This document shows, one piece after another, positions 17,523 to 26,104 of a DNA stretch of 64,000 nt. A program made the position numbers and the translations under genes. The notes beneath the pieces are model-generated. The model was not told the DNA's origin. It saw nothing but the letters and a program-made list of their open reading frames with translations, and did no database searches. How positions within the stretch are numbered: the first letter of the stretch is position 1; each line of letters begins with the position of its first letter. Location of the stretch: NCBI RefSeq assembly GCF_035918235.1, contig NZ_CP109485.1, positions 620,001-684,000 on the forward strand, read 5' to 3'. Source of the DNA: Streptomyces sp. NBC_01445. GTDB lineage: Bacteria > Actinomycetota > Actinomycetes > Streptomycetales > Streptomycetaceae.

Positions 17523-17998
17523 TCAAATCGGACGAGCGTCTCGCCGGGTACCGCGCGGTCCTGCAGGGCCATCTGCGGGAGACGGGGCAGGCCGAGTCGC
17601 CCGCCGAGTACGCCTGCCACGGAGACTTCCGCGTCGAGGGCGGACGGGCCGCGATGGAGCGGCTCCTCGCCCTGCCGGAACCCCCGGACGCCGTGTTCGT
17701 GGCGAACAACCTCATGACGGTGGGCGCCCTGGCCGCCTTGCGCGACGCAGGCCCCCCGCAGACGGGCCTGCTCTCCTTCGGCGACGCTCCGTGGCCCGAA
17801 CTGGTAACCCCGTCACCGACCTCGGTCCAACTCCCGTCGTGCGAGCTGGGGTTCGCCGCGGCGGGACTCGTTCAGGAGCGCAACGCGGGCACGGACAAAC
17901 CACTGCAGACGGTGGTCCTGCGTACGTCCCTCCAGGCCAGGACTCGACGAACGGACCGGCGCGGGGGTGCCGACAGCGACGTTGCCCGGGACGCCTGA
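17523..17998 (+). pseudogene. 5'-truncated LacI-family regulator (ligand-binding half only)
   Basis: The frame through 17998 encodes SDERLAGYRAVLQGHL, AVFVANNLMTVGALAALRDA, GLLSFGDAPWPELVTP and a C-terminal tail (KPLQTVVLRTSLQARTRRT). This is the second half of a LacI/GalR effector domain. The DNA-binding domain and the first half of the effector domain, about 190 residues, are missing. An ATG at 17516 could start translation, but the product would have no helix-turn-helix. It is best read as a relic made by the same deletion that cut the facing permease gene. Confidence 0.75.
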
Positions 17999-18018
17999 GG
18001 CGTTGCGGGCAACGTCGC
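17976..18018. terminator. Terminator hairpin between LacI remnant and SnoaL-like gene
   Basis: A 13-bp arm at 17976-17988 (GCGACGTTGCCCG) is exactly complementary to 18006-18018, with a 17-nt loop. It covers the stop of the LacI remnant and lies just after the stop of the converging SnoaL-like gene. Confidence 0.65.
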
Positions 18019-18029
18019 CGAGCGGCACG

Positions 18030-18419
18030 TCAGGCTTCGGGTGCCGGTGAGAGGTGCTCGTGGACGGCGAGCCAGTGGCCGGAGTCCTGGCGGGCGAACA
18101 CGATCGTCTCGCGTTCGTGGAGCGTCTCCTCGCCGGCCGTCGTGGCCACCGTGGTCTCGACCCGGTGGCTGAACACGGCAGTGTCGCCGAAGGCCTGCAC
18201 CAGCTGATCGGCCGATGTACAGCGCACGACCCGGAATCCGTCCTCGGCGACCCAGCGGTTCCACAGGGCGCGGTAGTCGGCGGTGGACGCGACGCGTTCG
18301 GCGGTGGTGTGGAAGACGAACGTCGCGTCCGGCGTGAACGCGCCGAAGTAGTCGTCGAGGCGGCCTTCGCCGAACGCGGACACCAGGGCGTCGGCGGCCT
18401 TCAAGACGTCGTCGGTCAT
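18030..18419 (-). CDS. SnoaL-like/NTF2-fold protein
   Basis: The product has 129 residues from the ATG at 18419, which has GAAGGAG 10 bp upstream. The sequence follows the small cone-shaped NTF2-like fold: an opening helix (LKAADALVSAFGEGRLDDYF), the strand FTPDATFVFHTT, and a late basic/acidic barrel with two histidines (HERETIVFARQDSGHWLAVH). Such proteins act as isomerases, cyclases, hydrolases or simple ligand binders. It is the last gene of a three-gene unit with a nucleobase-type permease and a cyclase-family hydrolase, so a small-molecule catabolic role is likely. Confidence 0.75.
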   Translation of the reverse strand: MTDDVLKAADALVSAFGEGRLDDYFGAFTPDATFVFHTTAERVASTADYRALWNRWVAEDGFRVVRCTSADQLVQAFGDTAVFSHRVETTVATTAGEETLHERETIVFARQDSGHWLAVHEHLSPAPEA

Positions 18420-18454
18420 CGGTCGTGCTCCTTCTGGCAGCAGTGCGGGGCGGT

Positions 18455-19099
18455 TCAGCCGATGCGGGCGACGGCGCGTACGGGTGCGCCGTCGGCGGCG
18501 GGCAGTTTCAGCGGCAACAGCGAGACCTCGATGGGCTCGCCCGCCGCCTGCGCGTCGACCAGGGGGCCGAGTCCGGTCAGGTTCTCGGCGATCACGGCGT
18601 GCGCCCCGCACAGGATCTGGTGGGCGGGGAACTCGTCGGCGGGGGTGGGATCCACGCTCAGCGCGTCGATGCCGACCGTACGCACGCCCGCGGCGACCAG
18701 GAGTTCGGCCGCCTCCCTGGTCAGGTAGGGATGGGTGAGGTAGTCGTCGGTGCCCCAGTGCGCCGACCAGCCGGTGGCGACGAGAACGATCGCCCCGGCC
18801 CGGATCCGGCCCTCGAAGAGGTCCGGCCCGAGCGGCGAACGCGGCTGCGCACCGCGGGCGTCGACGACGACGGCCTCTCCCACGAAGCGGTCCAGTGGGA
18901 GCTGGTCGAGGGTGGGCAGCGAATCGTCGATGTGGAACGGCGCGTCGACATGCGTACCGGACTGGGACCCCATGTCCAGGTGCAGGACGTTCACGCCGTC
19001 CGCCGCGACGCTCAGGGCCGGGGTGATCGTCACGCGCGGGTCGCCGGGGTAGACCGGGATGCCGGTCGCGAGCTCGACGGACAGGTCTACGAGGCGCAT
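18455..19099 (-). CDS. Cyclase-family metal-dependent hydrolase (kynurenine formamidase-like, PF04199)
   Basis: The product has 214 residues. The signature S-x-SGTHVDAPFH lies near residue 50 (DMGSQSGTHVDAPFHID), giving the metal-binding His and Asp. Further family features are PVYPGDPRV at the N-terminus and GVRTVGIDALSVDP in the second half. Relatives open amide or lactam-like rings (arylformamidase, isatin hydrolase). The start is 5 bp downstream of the permease stop, and the SnoaL-like gene follows after 35 bp. It probably processes the compound imported by the NCS1 permease. Confidence 0.87.
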   Translation of the reverse strand: MRLVDLSVELATGIPVYPGDPRVTITPALSVAADGVNVLHLDMGSQSGTHVDAPFHIDDSLPTLDQLPLDRFVGEAVVVDARGAQPRSPLGPDLFEGRIRAGAIVLVATGWSAHWGTDDYLTHPYLTREAAELLVAAGVRTVGIDALSVDPTPADEFPAHQILCGAHAVIAENLTGLGPLVDAQAAGEPIEVSLLPLKLPAADGAPVRAVARIG

Positions 19100-19104
19100 G
19101 GCCG

Positions 19105-20643
19105 TCACGCCCTTTCCGCGGCGGCGACGGGGGCGGGGACGTCGTCGGTGATCGGCGGGACGGGCGTGTTCGAGGCGCGGACCAGGCGCGGCCCCTGGGG
19201 CCCGTAGACCTCGCGCGGCTCGGGGAAGAGCGACAGCAGGGCCAGGTAGAGGAGGGCTGCGACGCCCAGGCCCACCAGGAGCGAGAGGTCCACTCCGCCG
19301 GCCAGGTCGCCGAGCGGGCCGACGAACTGGCCGGGCAGGTTCACGAACATCAGGGCGAGGACCGCGGAGGTCAGCCACGCGCCCATGCCGCGCCAGTTCC
19401 AGCCGTGGGTGAACCAGTAACGGCCGCCCTTCTGGCGCCGGTTGAAGACCTGGAGCGAGTCGGGGTCGTACCAGCCGCGGCGGGTCAGCCAGCCGAGCAT
19501 CATGATCACCATCCAGGGGGCGGTGCAGGTGATGATCAGCGTCGCGAACGTCGAGATGGACTGCGACAGGTTGGCCGCGAAGCGCCCGACGAAGATGAAC
19601 CCGATCGACAGCACACCGACGAACAGCGTCGCCTGCACACGGCTGAACCGGGTGAACACGCTGGAGAAGTCGAGCCCGGTGCCGTACAGCGAGGTGGTGC
19701 CGGTGGACATGCCGCCGATCAGCGCGAGCAGACACACGGGCAGGAAGTACCAGCCCGGGGCGATCGCGAGGAGCCCTCCGACGTAGTTCGACGCGCTCGG
19801 GTCCATGTACTTGGCCGCCTTCTCCGCGATGATCGAGGCGGTGGCGAGTCCGAAGAAGAAGGGCAGGATCGTGGCGATCTGCGAGGCGAACGCGGCCGTG
19901 ACGACCCGGCGGTTCGAGGCCTGTGCCGGGATGTAGCGGGCCCAGTCGCCGAGGAAGGCGCCGAAGGACACCGGGTTGGACAGCACGATCAGCGCGGAGC
20001 CGATGAAGGCGGGCCAGAACCCGGCGGACGAGGCGGACGAGAACGACCCCTGGTAGCCCGGGTCGAAGTCCCCGGCGAAGGCGAAGAAGCCGAGGACGAA
20101 CAGCGTGGACGCCGCCACCACCGCGATCTTGTTCACGAACAGCATGAACCGGAAGCCGTACACGCACACCGTCAGCACAAGCAGCGCGAACACGCCGTAC
20201 GCCAGCGCGAACACGCCGTCGTTCTGCGGCACGCCCATCAGCCGGTGTGCGCCGCCGACCAGTGCGTCTCCGGAGGACCACACGGAGATCGAGAAGAATG
20301 CGACGGCGGTGAGCAGCGAGAGGAACGAGCCGACGATCCGGCCGTGCACACCCAGGTGGGCCGAGGACGACACGGCGTTGTTGGTGCCGTTGCGCGGGCC
20401 GAACACCGCGAGCGGCGCCAGGATCAGCGCACCGGCCACAAGGCCGAGCACGGTCGCCGCGAGACCCTGCCAGAACGAGAGGCCGAACAGGATGGGGAAG
20501 GCGCCCAGGACGCAGGTGGCGAAGGTGTTGGCGCCACCGAACGCGACCCGGAACAGGTCCAGGGGCTTGGCGGAGCGGTCCGAGTCAGGGATGCGTTCGA
20601 CGCCGTACTGCTCCACCTCCGTCAGAGCCGGGGAATCACTCAT
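19105..20643 (-). CDS. NCS1-family nucleobase/hydantoin/allantoin-type permease
   Basis: The product has 512 residues from ATG 20643, which is preceded by the strong site AAGGAGG. Twelve hydrophobic segments are visible. The family start PLDLFRVAFGGANTFATCVLG (in outline) and the helix GPRNGTNNAVSSSAHLGVHG are typical of cytosine/purine/hydantoin/allantoin symporters. It imports a ring-nitrogen compound with a cation (family knowledge). The gene is the first of the unit permease, cyclase-family hydrolase, SnoaL-like. It is divergent from a PucR-type regulator, a class that often controls purine or other nitrogen-compound genes. Confidence 0.9.
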   Translation of the reverse strand: MSDSPALTEVEQYGVERIPDSDRSAKPLDLFRVAFGGANTFATCVLGAFPILFGLSFWQGLAATVLGLVAGALILAPLAVFGPRNGTNNAVSSSAHLGVHGRIVGSFLSLLTAVAFFSISVWSSGDALVGGAHRLMGVPQNDGVFALAYGVFALLVLTVCVYGFRFMLFVNKIAVVAASTLFVLGFFAFAGDFDPGYQGSFSSASSAGFWPAFIGSALIVLSNPVSFGAFLGDWARYIPAQASNRRVVTAAFASQIATILPFFFGLATASIIAEKAAKYMDPSASNYVGGLLAIAPGWYFLPVCLLALIGGMSTGTTSLYGTGLDFSSVFTRFSRVQATLFVGVLSIGFIFVGRFAANLSQSISTFATLIITCTAPWMVIMMLGWLTRRGWYDPDSLQVFNRRQKGGRYWFTHGWNWRGMGAWLTSAVLALMFVNLPGQFVGPLGDLAGGVDLSLLVGLGVAALLYLALLSLFPEPREVYGPQGPRLVRASNTPVPPITDDVPAPVAAAERA

Positions 20644-20755
20644 TCGTCCTCCTTGGGAGCGAGCAGGTTGATCAGGTCGTCGGCGGACGCGGCGGACAGT
20701 TTCTTGCGCGACAGCGAAACATGTGCAGGTGGTCGGGTGAGTGTGCACGGCAAGG

Positions 20756-20771
20756 GATTGCCACGGCAATC
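20756..20771. promoter_or_regulatory. Palindrome in the NCS1/PucR divergent region (candidate PucR operator)
   Basis: GATTGCC at 20756-20762 and its complement GGCAATC at 20765-20771 are separated by 2 bp. The site lies 31 bp before the PucR start and about 113 bp before the permease start. An extra CGGCAA half-site lies just upstream at about 20749. Confidence 0.45.
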
Positions 20772-20801
20772 GGTGCAGGCACGAAGAGGTAGCCTCAATT
20801 T

Positions 20802-22286
20802 GTGGCTGAGCACAAAGAACACCGCACCGACGGGGTGAACCGCCGGCGGGTGACCGTCGCGGACCTGCTGTCCTACCCCGCGTTGCAGTTGCGCCTGGTC
20901 GCAGGCGCGGCGGGCCTGACCCGCCCGGTGTCGTGGGCGCATGTCAGCGAGCTGGACGACCCCACGCCCTGGCTCCTGGGCGCCGAAATAATCATGACGA
21001 CGGGTCTCGCGATGCCGCGCTCGGCCGCCGGGCAGCGGGCCTACCTGGAACGGCTCGACGACGCCGGGGTGGCCGCCCTGGCCGTCTCCGCCCAGTTGCA
21101 CATGCCTCCGCTGCGCCAGGCGTTCCACGCCGCGGCCGAGGAGCGCGGCATGCCGGTTCTGGAAGTACCGCTCGCCGTTCCCTTCATCGCGGTCGCGCAG
21201 GAAGTCGCCGCCGCGGTCCAGGAAGACGCCCGCCACCGGCTCGGCGCCCAGCTCCAGGTCTTCGGCGCCTTGCGCTGGCTGACCTCGGAGAACCTGGACA
21301 CGGCCGAACTCTTCAGCCGCCTGGAGAACCTCTCCGGATACGCGATCTACCTGTGCACCCGGCAGGGCCGGCCCCTGCTGCCCGGCGTGCCCGCGCCGGA
21401 CCCGTCCCTGCTGCCCCGCTCGGCGGACGCCCCGCCGACGATCCCCGGCGGATTCGCGCTTCCCGTACCCTCACCCGGCGGACCCGCCGGGTTCCTCATC
21501 GCCATAGCCCACGACGGCGCGCGCCCGGCGGGCCTTGCCGTCGTGCAGCACATCGCCACCGTGGCCGCGCTCCAGCTCGCCATGGTCCGCACGGAACGCG
21601 AGACGCTGCGCCGCGAAGGCACCGAGATCCTGGCAGAGCTGCTGCAGGACGCGCTCGATCCGGCCGTCGCGAAGCGCCATCTGCTGCGCCACTCCATCAA
21701 GGGTGAGGCCGCCCTGGCGGTGGTCAGGGGCGTGACGCAGCAGGCCGTGCTGGAAGCCCTCCACGACGAGCCCTGCCTGCTCCTCAACCGGGGCGACGAC
21801 CGCTACCTCTTCGGCTCACCCCGGCTCGGCGACACGATCGCCGCCCTCCCGGGGGTGACGGCCGGCATGAGCCGCCCCGTCCGGCCCGGCGCCTCGCTGC
21901 GGGTCGCCCAGCGCGAGGCCCTGTGGGCCGCCTCCCACGCCGCGGCATCCGGCCGCCCCCTCGTCCGCTACGCCGACGACGCCACAGGCCGCTGGCTGCC
22001 CGACGACCCCGCCGCGCTCACAGCCCTGGTGGACCACGTGCTGGGCGACGCACTGCGCTACGACAGCAGTCATGGCTCCCGTCTGCTTCCCTCCGTGCGT
22101 ACCTGGATGGAGCGCGACCGGCGCACGGACGAGGCCGCGACCGCGCTCCACATCCACCCCAACACCCTCTCCTACCGCCTCCGCCGCTTCAGCGAGCTGA
22201 CGGGCCGCGATCTGTCCGCCACGGCGTCCTTCGCCGAGGTGTGGCTCGCGATCCGGGCGGCTGGGCAGTTGGGGCTTCTGGACTGA
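20802..22286 (+). CDS. PucR-family transcriptional regulator
   Basis: The product has 494 residues. The N-terminal PucR domain (VTVADLLSYPALQLRLVAGA, then WAHVSELDDPTPWLLGAE) fills about residues 15-140. A GAF/GGDEF-like middle region follows. The C-terminal PucR helix-turn-helix is TALHIHPNTLSYRLRRFSEL near residue 455. The GTG start at 20802 has AAGAGG 14 bp upstream. It probably controls the divergent NCS1 permease operon in response to its substrate; the palindrome at 20756-20771 is the likely site. Confidence 0.92.
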   Translation: MAEHKEHRTDGVNRRRVTVADLLSYPALQLRLVAGAAGLTRPVSWAHVSELDDPTPWLLGAEIIMTTGLAMPRSAAGQRAYLERLDDAGVAALAVSAQLHMPPLRQAFHAAAEERGMPVLEVPLAVPFIAVAQEVAAAVQEDARHRLGAQLQVFGALRWLTSENLDTAELFSRLENLSGYAIYLCTRQGRPLLPGVPAPDPSLLPRSADAPPTIPGGFALPVPSPGGPAGFLIAIAHDGARPAGLAVVQHIATVAALQLAMVRTERETLRREGTEILAELLQDALDPAVAKRHLLRHSIKGEAALAVVRGVTQQAVLEALHDEPCLLLNRGDDRYLFGSPRLGDTIAALPGVTAGMSRPVRPGASLRVAQREALWAASHAAASGRPLVRYADDATGRWLPDDPAALTALVDHVLGDALRYDSSHGSRLLPSVRTWMERDRRTDEAATALHIHPNTLSYRLRRFSELTGRDLSATASFAEVWLAIRAAGQLGLLD

Positions 22287-22475
22287 TGGCCCCCGCCTGG
22301 TGAGCACGACCATGCGGCCCGGCTCGGGCCGGCGGATCCGCGCACAGGGCAGTCCGTCCCACACCGAGGTCCCTGCCGTCGAAGGGCTGACCTTCCCGCA
22401 CCCGCTGGTTATGCTGCCGCCGAAGCGTTCATGGAAGCGCTCAAACGAACAGCGGGTGTCGAGGGGGCCATCAGC

Positions 22476-23642
22476 ATGCGTGAGCCGGTCGATCTCAGGC
22501 GGCAGCGGATTCTCGCTGTGGTGCAGTCGCGCGGGGCGACGCGGGTGAGCGATCTCGCCGCGGAGCTCGCCGTGTCGGTGGTGACGCTGCGCCGCGATGT
22601 CGAGGAACTCGCCAGGGAGGGCAAGCTGCGCCGTGGTCATGGCGTCGCCCGCCCGGTGCTGCCCGAGACGGAACGGGCCGCTGCCCCCGTCGAACCGATG
22701 GCCGACGGCGGTCCGGTCGCGGTCGTCGTTCCCGAACGCCACTCGTATCTCTACGAGGCGCTGCACGGCGCCCGGACCGCGTTCGAAGAGGCGGGGATCC
22801 GGATCGCGCTGCACATCGCGCCGGCTGTCGCGGGAGCCGAACAGCCCATCGTGGAACAGGCGTTGGCGGCCGGCGCGCGTGGCCTGCTCATCGCCCCGCG
22901 CTGGCGCAGCAGGGCCACGGAGGAGGCCGACTACACCTGGCTCGCCTCCCTGCCGGTGCCCGCGGTCGTGATGGAGCGCAGGCCGCGGCGCGGCAGCGCG
23001 CTGCACGCCGTGGACACGGTCTGTACCGATCACTGGTACGGCATCCATCTCGCCGTCGAACACCTCACCGGCCTCGGCCACCGGCGCATCGTGCTCGCCG
23101 CGAGGGACGACAGCCCGACTGCCCGCGCCCTGCGCGCGGCGTTCGTCGAGATCGCCGCGGACCATCCGGACGTCGACAAGTGGGCGGTGGCGCTCAGCTC
23201 GCCCGGGGCGGCTCCCGACCCGGCGGCGGAGGCGGCGGAGAAGCCCATCGAACTCCCCGTACTGCTGGCCGAGTTGGGTGCGACGGCAGCCGTGCTGCAC
23301 GGTGATGTGGACGCGCTCATGCTGGTGCAGTCGCTGCGCGACAGCGGGGTGCGGGTCCCGGAGGACTGCTCCGTGATCGCGTACGACGACGTGGTCGCGG
23401 GTCTCGGCAGCACGCCGCTCTCGGCCGTCTCGCCGCCGAAGGCCGAGGTGGGCCGGGCGGCGGCGGAGTTGCTGCTGCGCCGGCTCGACGGGCAGTCGTC
23501 GGCCTCGGGCGCGGAACCGGCGCGACGCCTGGAGCTGCTCCCCACTCTGCAGGTGCGCGGTTCGACTCAGGTCCCGCACACCGCGGAATCGCACGCATCC
23601 GACGCCACAGGAACTCGCGGCACAACCGCCGCCTCACAATGA
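22476..23642 (+). CDS. Hybrid regulator: DeoR-type DNA-binding domain with LacI-type sensor domain
   Basis: The product has 388 residues from the ATG at 22476 (GAGGGGG lies 8 bp upstream); an in-frame ATG at 22431 is possible. The N-terminal helix-turn-helix is DeoR-like (DLRRQRILAVVQSRGATRVS, then LRRDVEELAREGKLRRGHG), residues 6-60. The rest is a periplasmic-binding-protein-like effector domain as in LacI/GalR: PVAVVVPERHSYLYEALHGA, the hinge HLTGLGHRRIVLAARDDSP, and a C-terminal GSTPLSAVSPPKAEVGRAAA. It is followed by a sugar ABC operon on the same strand, which it presumably represses until a sugar binds. Confidence 0.9.
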   Translation: MREPVDLRRQRILAVVQSRGATRVSDLAAELAVSVVTLRRDVEELAREGKLRRGHGVARPVLPETERAAAPVEPMADGGPVAVVVPERHSYLYEALHGARTAFEEAGIRIALHIAPAVAGAEQPIVEQALAAGARGLLIAPRWRSRATEEADYTWLASLPVPAVVMERRPRRGSALHAVDTVCTDHWYGIHLAVEHLTGLGHRRIVLAARDDSPTARALRAAFVEIAADHPDVDKWAVALSSPGAAPDPAAEAAEKPIELPVLLAELGATAAVLHGDVDALMLVQSLRDSGVRVPEDCSVIAYDDVVAGLGSTPLSAVSPPKAEVGRAAAELLLRRLDGQSSASGAEPARRLELLPTLQVRGSTQVPHTAESHASDATGTRGTTAASQ

Positions 23643-23678
23643 GCGTTTGACCGCTTCATTTTCTTCTGATCGCTCTAT

Positions 23679-23694
23679 TGACCAAGTCCGGTCA
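23679..23694. promoter_or_regulatory. Inverted repeat/promoter region before the sugar ABC operon
   Basis: TGACC at 23679-23683 mirrors GGTCA at 23690-23694. TTGACC at 23678-23683 is also a good -35 box, with a weak -10 (CAGGAT) about 18 bp later. An operator on top of the -35 box 50 bp before the ATG at 23746 fits repression by the product of 22476-23642. Confidence 0.4.
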
Positions 23695-23745
23695 GCCGAT
23701 CAGGATTCCCGTGACTCGAACACGCAGGAGCCGCGGGAGGCGCCC

Positions 23746-25089
23746 ATGCCTGGTCGACAGAGCCGTCGATCGGTGCTCGCCGCGATCACCGCGCTGCCCC
23801 TGACGGGCGCCCTGAGCGCCTGCAGCGGGAACGACAGCGCGTCATCCGGGAGCAGCAGCAAGTCCGGTACCAAAAGCAAGACCACCATTACGTTCTGGTC
23901 CGCGCTCCGCGGCAGCCAGGAGGTGGTGGATGCGTTCAACAAGACTCACGACACCATCCAGGTCGCTTTCGAGCAGATACCGTCCGGCACCTCCGGCGGA
24001 TATCTCAAGCTCAGCAACGCGGCTCGCGCGGGCAACGCGCCCGACGTCGCCACCATCGAGTACCCGCAGGTCCCGGGCTACGCGATCGACGGTGTGGCCC
24101 GGGACATCACGGACGTGATCAGCGACAAGCTCAAGGCCAAGCTGCTGCCGCAGGCGCTCGGACTCACGACGTTCGAGGGGCGCACGTACAGCGTGCCCCT
24201 GGACGTCGAGCCGATGGTGCTGCACTACCGCAAGGACCTTTTCGACAAGTACGGCTTCGACGTCCCCACCACCTGGGACGAGTACACCGACCTGGCCCGC
24301 GCTGTGCGCCGCACCGGCGGCAAGCGCACGGTGACCTTCTTCTCCACGGACATGGGCCAGTTCTCGGGCTGGTGCTGGGGGGCCGGTGCGCACTGGTTCG
24401 ACACCTCGAAGGGCGCCTGGAACGTGTCGCTCGCCGACGCGCCCACGCGCCGCGTGTCCCAATACTGGCAGCGACTCATCGACGAGGACCTCGTCTATGT
24501 CAATCCGCCCAACAGCCGCGAGGCCGACGCCCAGGTCGGCAACGGCCTCGTCCTGACCCGGCACAGCGGCGCCTGGGACGCGGGTGCGCAGATGAACGCG
24601 CGCCCCCAGCAGAAGGGACTGTGGCGGATCGCCCCGCAGCCCCAGTGGGACCCGGCGAAGCCGGCGCTCGGCACCCAGGGCGGCTCGACGTTCGCGATCA
24701 CCAAGGACAGCAGGCACCCCGAGGCTGCCATGGAGTTCATCGAGTGGCAGGTCTCCAGCCCCGACGCGATCAAGGCCCGTCTGTCCAGCGGCGCGAGCAG
24801 CCAGTACCCGGCCGTGACCGAGCTGATCAAGGAGGGCCGTGCCGCCTTCGACCGCTCGTACTACGGCGGGCAGGACATCTACACGCTGTTCGAGAACGAG
24901 GCCCAGAAGATCAGCGACGGCTGGGTCTGGGGGCCCCGGATGACCGCGACCGGGCAGGTCATGTCGGACGCCTTCGCCCGGGCGGCGGCAGGGTCCGGAA
25001 CGATCGAGTCCTCCATGCGCGCCGCGCAGGACGGAACGATGCCCGATCTCAAGGCGCTCGGCCTCAAGACCACCCAGCACTCCACGTGA
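23746..25089 (+). CDS. Extracellular sugar-binding lipoprotein of an ABC transporter
   Basis: The product has 447 residues. ATG 23746 is chosen for its ribosome site GGGAGG and because it directly precedes a Tat-type lipoprotein signal: SRRSVLAAITALPLTGALSAC, with the lipobox cysteine at residue 26. A Ser/Gly/Lys linker leads to the family-1 binding-protein fold (TTITFWSALRGSQEVVDAFN, then DVATIEYPQVPGYA). It captures a carbohydrate outside the membrane and passes it to the two permeases that follow. The substrate is unknown. Confidence 0.93.
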   Translation: MPGRQSRRSVLAAITALPLTGALSACSGNDSASSGSSSKSGTKSKTTITFWSALRGSQEVVDAFNKTHDTIQVAFEQIPSGTSGGYLKLSNAARAGNAPDVATIEYPQVPGYAIDGVARDITDVISDKLKAKLLPQALGLTTFEGRTYSVPLDVEPMVLHYRKDLFDKYGFDVPTTWDEYTDLARAVRRTGGKRTVTFFSTDMGQFSGWCWGAGAHWFDTSKGAWNVSLADAPTRRVSQYWQRLIDEDLVYVNPPNSREADAQVGNGLVLTRHSGAWDAGAQMNARPQQKGLWRIAPQPQWDPAKPALGTQGGSTFAITKDSRHPEAAMEFIEWQVSSPDAIKARLSSGASSQYPAVTELIKEGRAAFDRSYYGGQDIYTLFENEAQKISDGWVWGPRMTATGQVMSDAFARAAAGSGTIESSMRAAQDGTMPDLKALGLKTTQHST

Positions 25090-25120
25090 GCCCCCGCATC
25101 CCGAAAGGCAGGTGAGTCCC

Positions 25121-26104
25121 ATGACCGCGACAACCCATGTCCCCGCTACGGCGGCGGCTCCCCCGCGGGAGGCGGACGGCGCCCGGCGCAAGGCGCAGCG
25201 TGCGGCGGGGCGCCGCCGGGGCGGCGCCGCGGGCGTCCTGATGGCCCCGTTCTTCATCCTCCTCACGCTCGTCTTCCTGATCCCGGTCGCGACGGCGGTG
25301 TGGCTGAGCTTCTTCAGTGACGACCAGCCGGGCCTCGGCTTCGGCCCGGAGCGCACGGTCTTCGTCGGCCTGCGCTCGTACGCCGCGGTGCTCACGGACC
25401 CGTCGTTCCTGTCCGGCCTCGGCACGGTCGCGCTGTACTGCGTGATCTACATCCCGGTGATGACCATCGGCTCGCTGGCGCTGGCGCTGCTGCTCGACTC
25501 AGGTCTCGTACGGCTACGTTCCTGGGCCCAGTTGGGCCTGTTCCTGCCTCACGCGGTGCCCGGCATCATCGCCGCGCTGATCTGGCTGTACCTCTACACA
25601 CCGGGCATCAGCCCGATCATCGACGTGCTCGGCAAGGCCGACATCACCGTCAACTTCCTGGGCCTGCACACCGCGATACCGTCGATCGTGAACATCGCGG
25701 TGTGGAGCAACCTCGGCTACAACATGGTCGTCTTCTACGCGGCCCTGCAAGCGGTCCCCCGGGAGGTCCTGGAGGCGTCCGTGGTCGACGGGGCGGGTCC
25801 GGTGCGCACGGCGCTCCAGGTGAAGGCACCGCTGGTGCGCTCCTCGATCGTCATGGTCGCGATGTTCACACTGATCTGGGCGCTGCAGCTGTTCACGGAA
25901 CCGATGCTGCTGCGCGCGGGCTCGCAGGTCGTCGATGCCCGGTTCTCCCCGAGCATGTACATCTACGACGCGGCGTTCAGCCGTAACAACTACTCGCTCG
26001 CGGCCGCCGCGTCGGTGATCCTCCTCGTCATCACGATCGCCGTCTCCTACGGCGTCACCCGCTGGACCAACCGTGTCAACTCGGCCGAGGAGAACGCCCG
26101 ATGA
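25121..26104 (+). CDS. Sugar ABC transporter permease, MalF type
   Basis: The product has 327 residues. A basic N-terminal tail (ARRKAQRAAGRRRGG) is followed by six membrane helices, the first being VLMAPFFILLTLVFLIPVA. The EAA loop is LEASVVDGAGPVRTALQVK. The ATG at 25121 has an AGGTGA site 8 bp upstream; a GTG at 25112 is an alternative. The stop overlaps the ATG of the next permease (ATGA at 26101-26104). Confidence 0.93.
   Translation: MTATTHVPATAAAPPREADGARRKAQRAAGRRRGGAAGVLMAPFFILLTLVFLIPVATAVWLSFFSDDQPGLGFGPERTVFVGLRSYAAVLTDPSFLSGLGTVALYCVIYIPVMTIGSLALALLLDSGLVRLRSWAQLGLFLPHAVPGIIAALIWLYLYTPGISPIIDVLGKADITVNFLGLHTAIPSIVNIAVWSNLGYNMVVFYAALQAVPREVLEASVVDGAGPVRTALQVKAPLVRSSIVMVAMFTLIWALQLFTEPMLLRAGSQVVDARFSPSMYIYDAAFSRNNYSLAAAASVILLVITIAVSYGVTRWTNRVNSAEENAR

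Noticed and set aside
23561..23581. T-loop-like string GGTTCGACTC suggesting a tRNA
   Set aside because: It lies inside the regulator coding sequence and no acceptor, D or anticodon stems can be formed around it.
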